A DNA stretch of 64,000 bases, taken from assembly GCA_036156195.1 (NCBI GenBank), contig JAYZUZ010000001.1, forward strand, positions 113,763-177,762, in the 5' to 3' direction. The notes beneath the pieces were generated by a model. The model was not told the origin of the DNA. It did no database searches and saw nothing but the letters and a program-made list of their open reading frames with translations. The position numbers were made by a program, and so were the translations under genes. Source of the stretch: Abyssibacter sp036156195 (GTDB taxonomy: Bacteria; Pseudomonadota; Gammaproteobacteria; Nevskiales; OUC007). How positions within the stretch are numbered: position 1 is the first letter of the stretch; each line of letters begins with the position of its first letter. Below, piece after piece: positions 59,899-64,000 of this stretch.

Positions 59899-59947
59899 AA
59901 AAAGCGAAGCTTTTTAACAACTTGGCAAGTGATTTGTGTGGGTGCTC
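59899..59947 (+). promoter_or_regulatory. rRNA leader antitermination region (boxB/boxA/boxC-like)
   Basis: AAAAAGC-GAA-GCTTTTT (59899-59915) is a 7-bp hairpin like boxB. GCTTTTTAACAACTTGG (59909-59925) overlaps it as a boxA-like sequence, and TGTGTGGGTGCTC (59935-59947) matches the boxC region. This arrangement lets Nus factors protect the rRNA transcript. The boxA deviates from TGCTCTTTAACA in its first half. Confidence 0.7.
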
Positions 59948-60066
59948 CACGATTGAAGTGCTGCGAAAGCAACACTGAAAGTAACGGAGCAACCAAATAC
60001 CAGTCAATTGATTGAGTAGCTGGATTTGCTCTTCTGTATTCTTCGGAGTACAGGCCAATTTAAATT

Positions 60067-61606
<1,540 letters not shown>

Positions 61607-61755
61607 ACGAGACGCTTCCAGTGCTTCTTTCGCTGGAGCGCCCACACAAGTCACTTGTCAGAGTAAGAGTGCTAAGTGCTGAGATCAGTACTTTCACTGG
61701 GTTCAGCACACTGCTGTAGGCCCGCTTGGCACGTTGGCACATTCGCGTGACGCTC

Positions 61756-61832
<77 letters not shown>

Positions 61833-61858
61833 TTTTCGAGTGGTCTCCGAACGCATAT

Positions 61859-61934
61859 GGGGCTGTAGCTCAGCTGGGAGAGCACCTGCTTTGCAAGCAG
61901 GGGGTCGTCGGTTCGAACCCGTCCAGCTCCACCA
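61859..61934 (+). tRNA. alaT: tRNA-Ala(TGC)
   Basis: 76 bases. GGGGCTGTAGCTCAG start, anticodon TGC at 61892-61894 in CTGCTTTGCAAGCAG, T arm GGTTCGAACCC and encoded CCA at the 3' end. Typical companion of tRNA-Ile in the spacer. Confidence 0.97.
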
Positions 61935-61991
61935 TCCACACCAAAGCGTCTTTTAGACAAGGCGTTTTGCTGTGGCTGTCATTTAGTCACT

Positions 61992-62003
61992 TGCTCTTTA
62001 ACA
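61992..62003 (+). promoter_or_regulatory. boxA in the 16S-23S spacer
   Basis: TGCTCTTTAACA is an exact boxA antitermination element, positioned about 150 bases before 23S, as expected for rRNA operons. The rest of the 218-base spacer after tRNA-Ala shows no gene. Confidence 0.85.
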
Positions 62004-62152
62004 ATTAGGTTATTAGTCAACACTGTAACGTAGTGATATTCAATTTGACGTAAGTCAATTGGGTTATTCTCAACGCATGGTGCTTGACGGCGATATCGAA
62101 GTAGGTTGTAACCAGCAACCTTAATCGTTCGAGAGAGCGTTTGAGGTTATAT

Positions 62153-64000
<1,848 letters not shown>

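Overview
The window reads as chromosome of a GC-rich gammaproteobacterium. The evidence is the UbiE/UbiJ/UbiB ubiquinone genes, the linked envC/ctpA/yibQ and yibN-grxC-secB-gpsA blocks, ampDE, a hemJ-ClC-argC-bactofilin-erpA-anmK-mepM-tyrS run, and an rRNA operon with a tRNA-Ile/tRNA-Ala spacer. The 16S text and gene order suggest something near the Nevskiales/Salinisphaerales/Xanthomonadales side of the class, but I cannot place it further without a database. No insertion sequence, prophage, CRISPR array or integron was seen. Most of the window is housekeeping with small accessory islands.

Region by region. 1-7.7 kb: glycyl-tRNA synthetase (glyS runs off the left edge, then glyQ), and divergently the nitrogen block glnA - DUF4124 protein - ntrB - ntrC, with a sigma-54 promoter candidate before glnA and a perfect NtrC dyad before ntrB. 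7.7-14.9 kb: a ZIP metal transporter, a DUF4423-like HTH protein, a two-gene lipoprotein/beta-propeller operon ending in a strong terminator, and a fatty acid desaturase divergent from an AraC regulator. 14.9-23.2 kb: DUF971, ubiE, a DUF1353/exported-protein pair, ubiJ, two unrelated nucleotidase-type genes converging on each other, an unknown membrane protein, a cNMP-EAL protein and a beta-lactamase-fold lipoprotein. 23.3-28.3 kb: a three-gene c-type cytochrome operon led by a RoxA-like diheme protein, the least explained catabolic or redox unit here.

28.4-43.2 kb: ubiB, yibQ, ctpA, envC (cell division and envelope), then yibN-grxC-secB-gpsA, trmL/DUF2007/patatin, zapG, small membrane proteins, a two-repeat M16 peptidase and ampDE. 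43.2-48.1 kb: a vitamin B12 block: a BtuF-like binding protein, and on the other strand a cobalamin riboswitch followed by a BtuB-like receptor, a propeller-like lipoprotein and a PduO-type adenosyltransferase. The lipoprotein is the most interesting candidate in the window: it resembles in logic, though I cannot test homology, the BtuG surface propeller that partners BtuB in Bacteroides.

48.2-59.5 kb: an IMPase-family phosphatase, a HAD phosphatase, rppH, bfd, hemJ, a ClC channel with altered selectivity motifs, argC, DUF6776, bactofilin, erpA, anmK, mepM and tyrS. 59.5-64 kb: four tandem, nearly identical rRNA promoters, an antitermination leader, 16S, tRNA-Ile(GAT), tRNA-Ala(TGC) and the first ~1.85 kb of 23S. 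Starts were moved inward from the longest open frame wherever a Shine-Dalgarno, signal peptide or family N-terminus argued for it. Function calls rest on motifs recognised by eye; no alignment was run.
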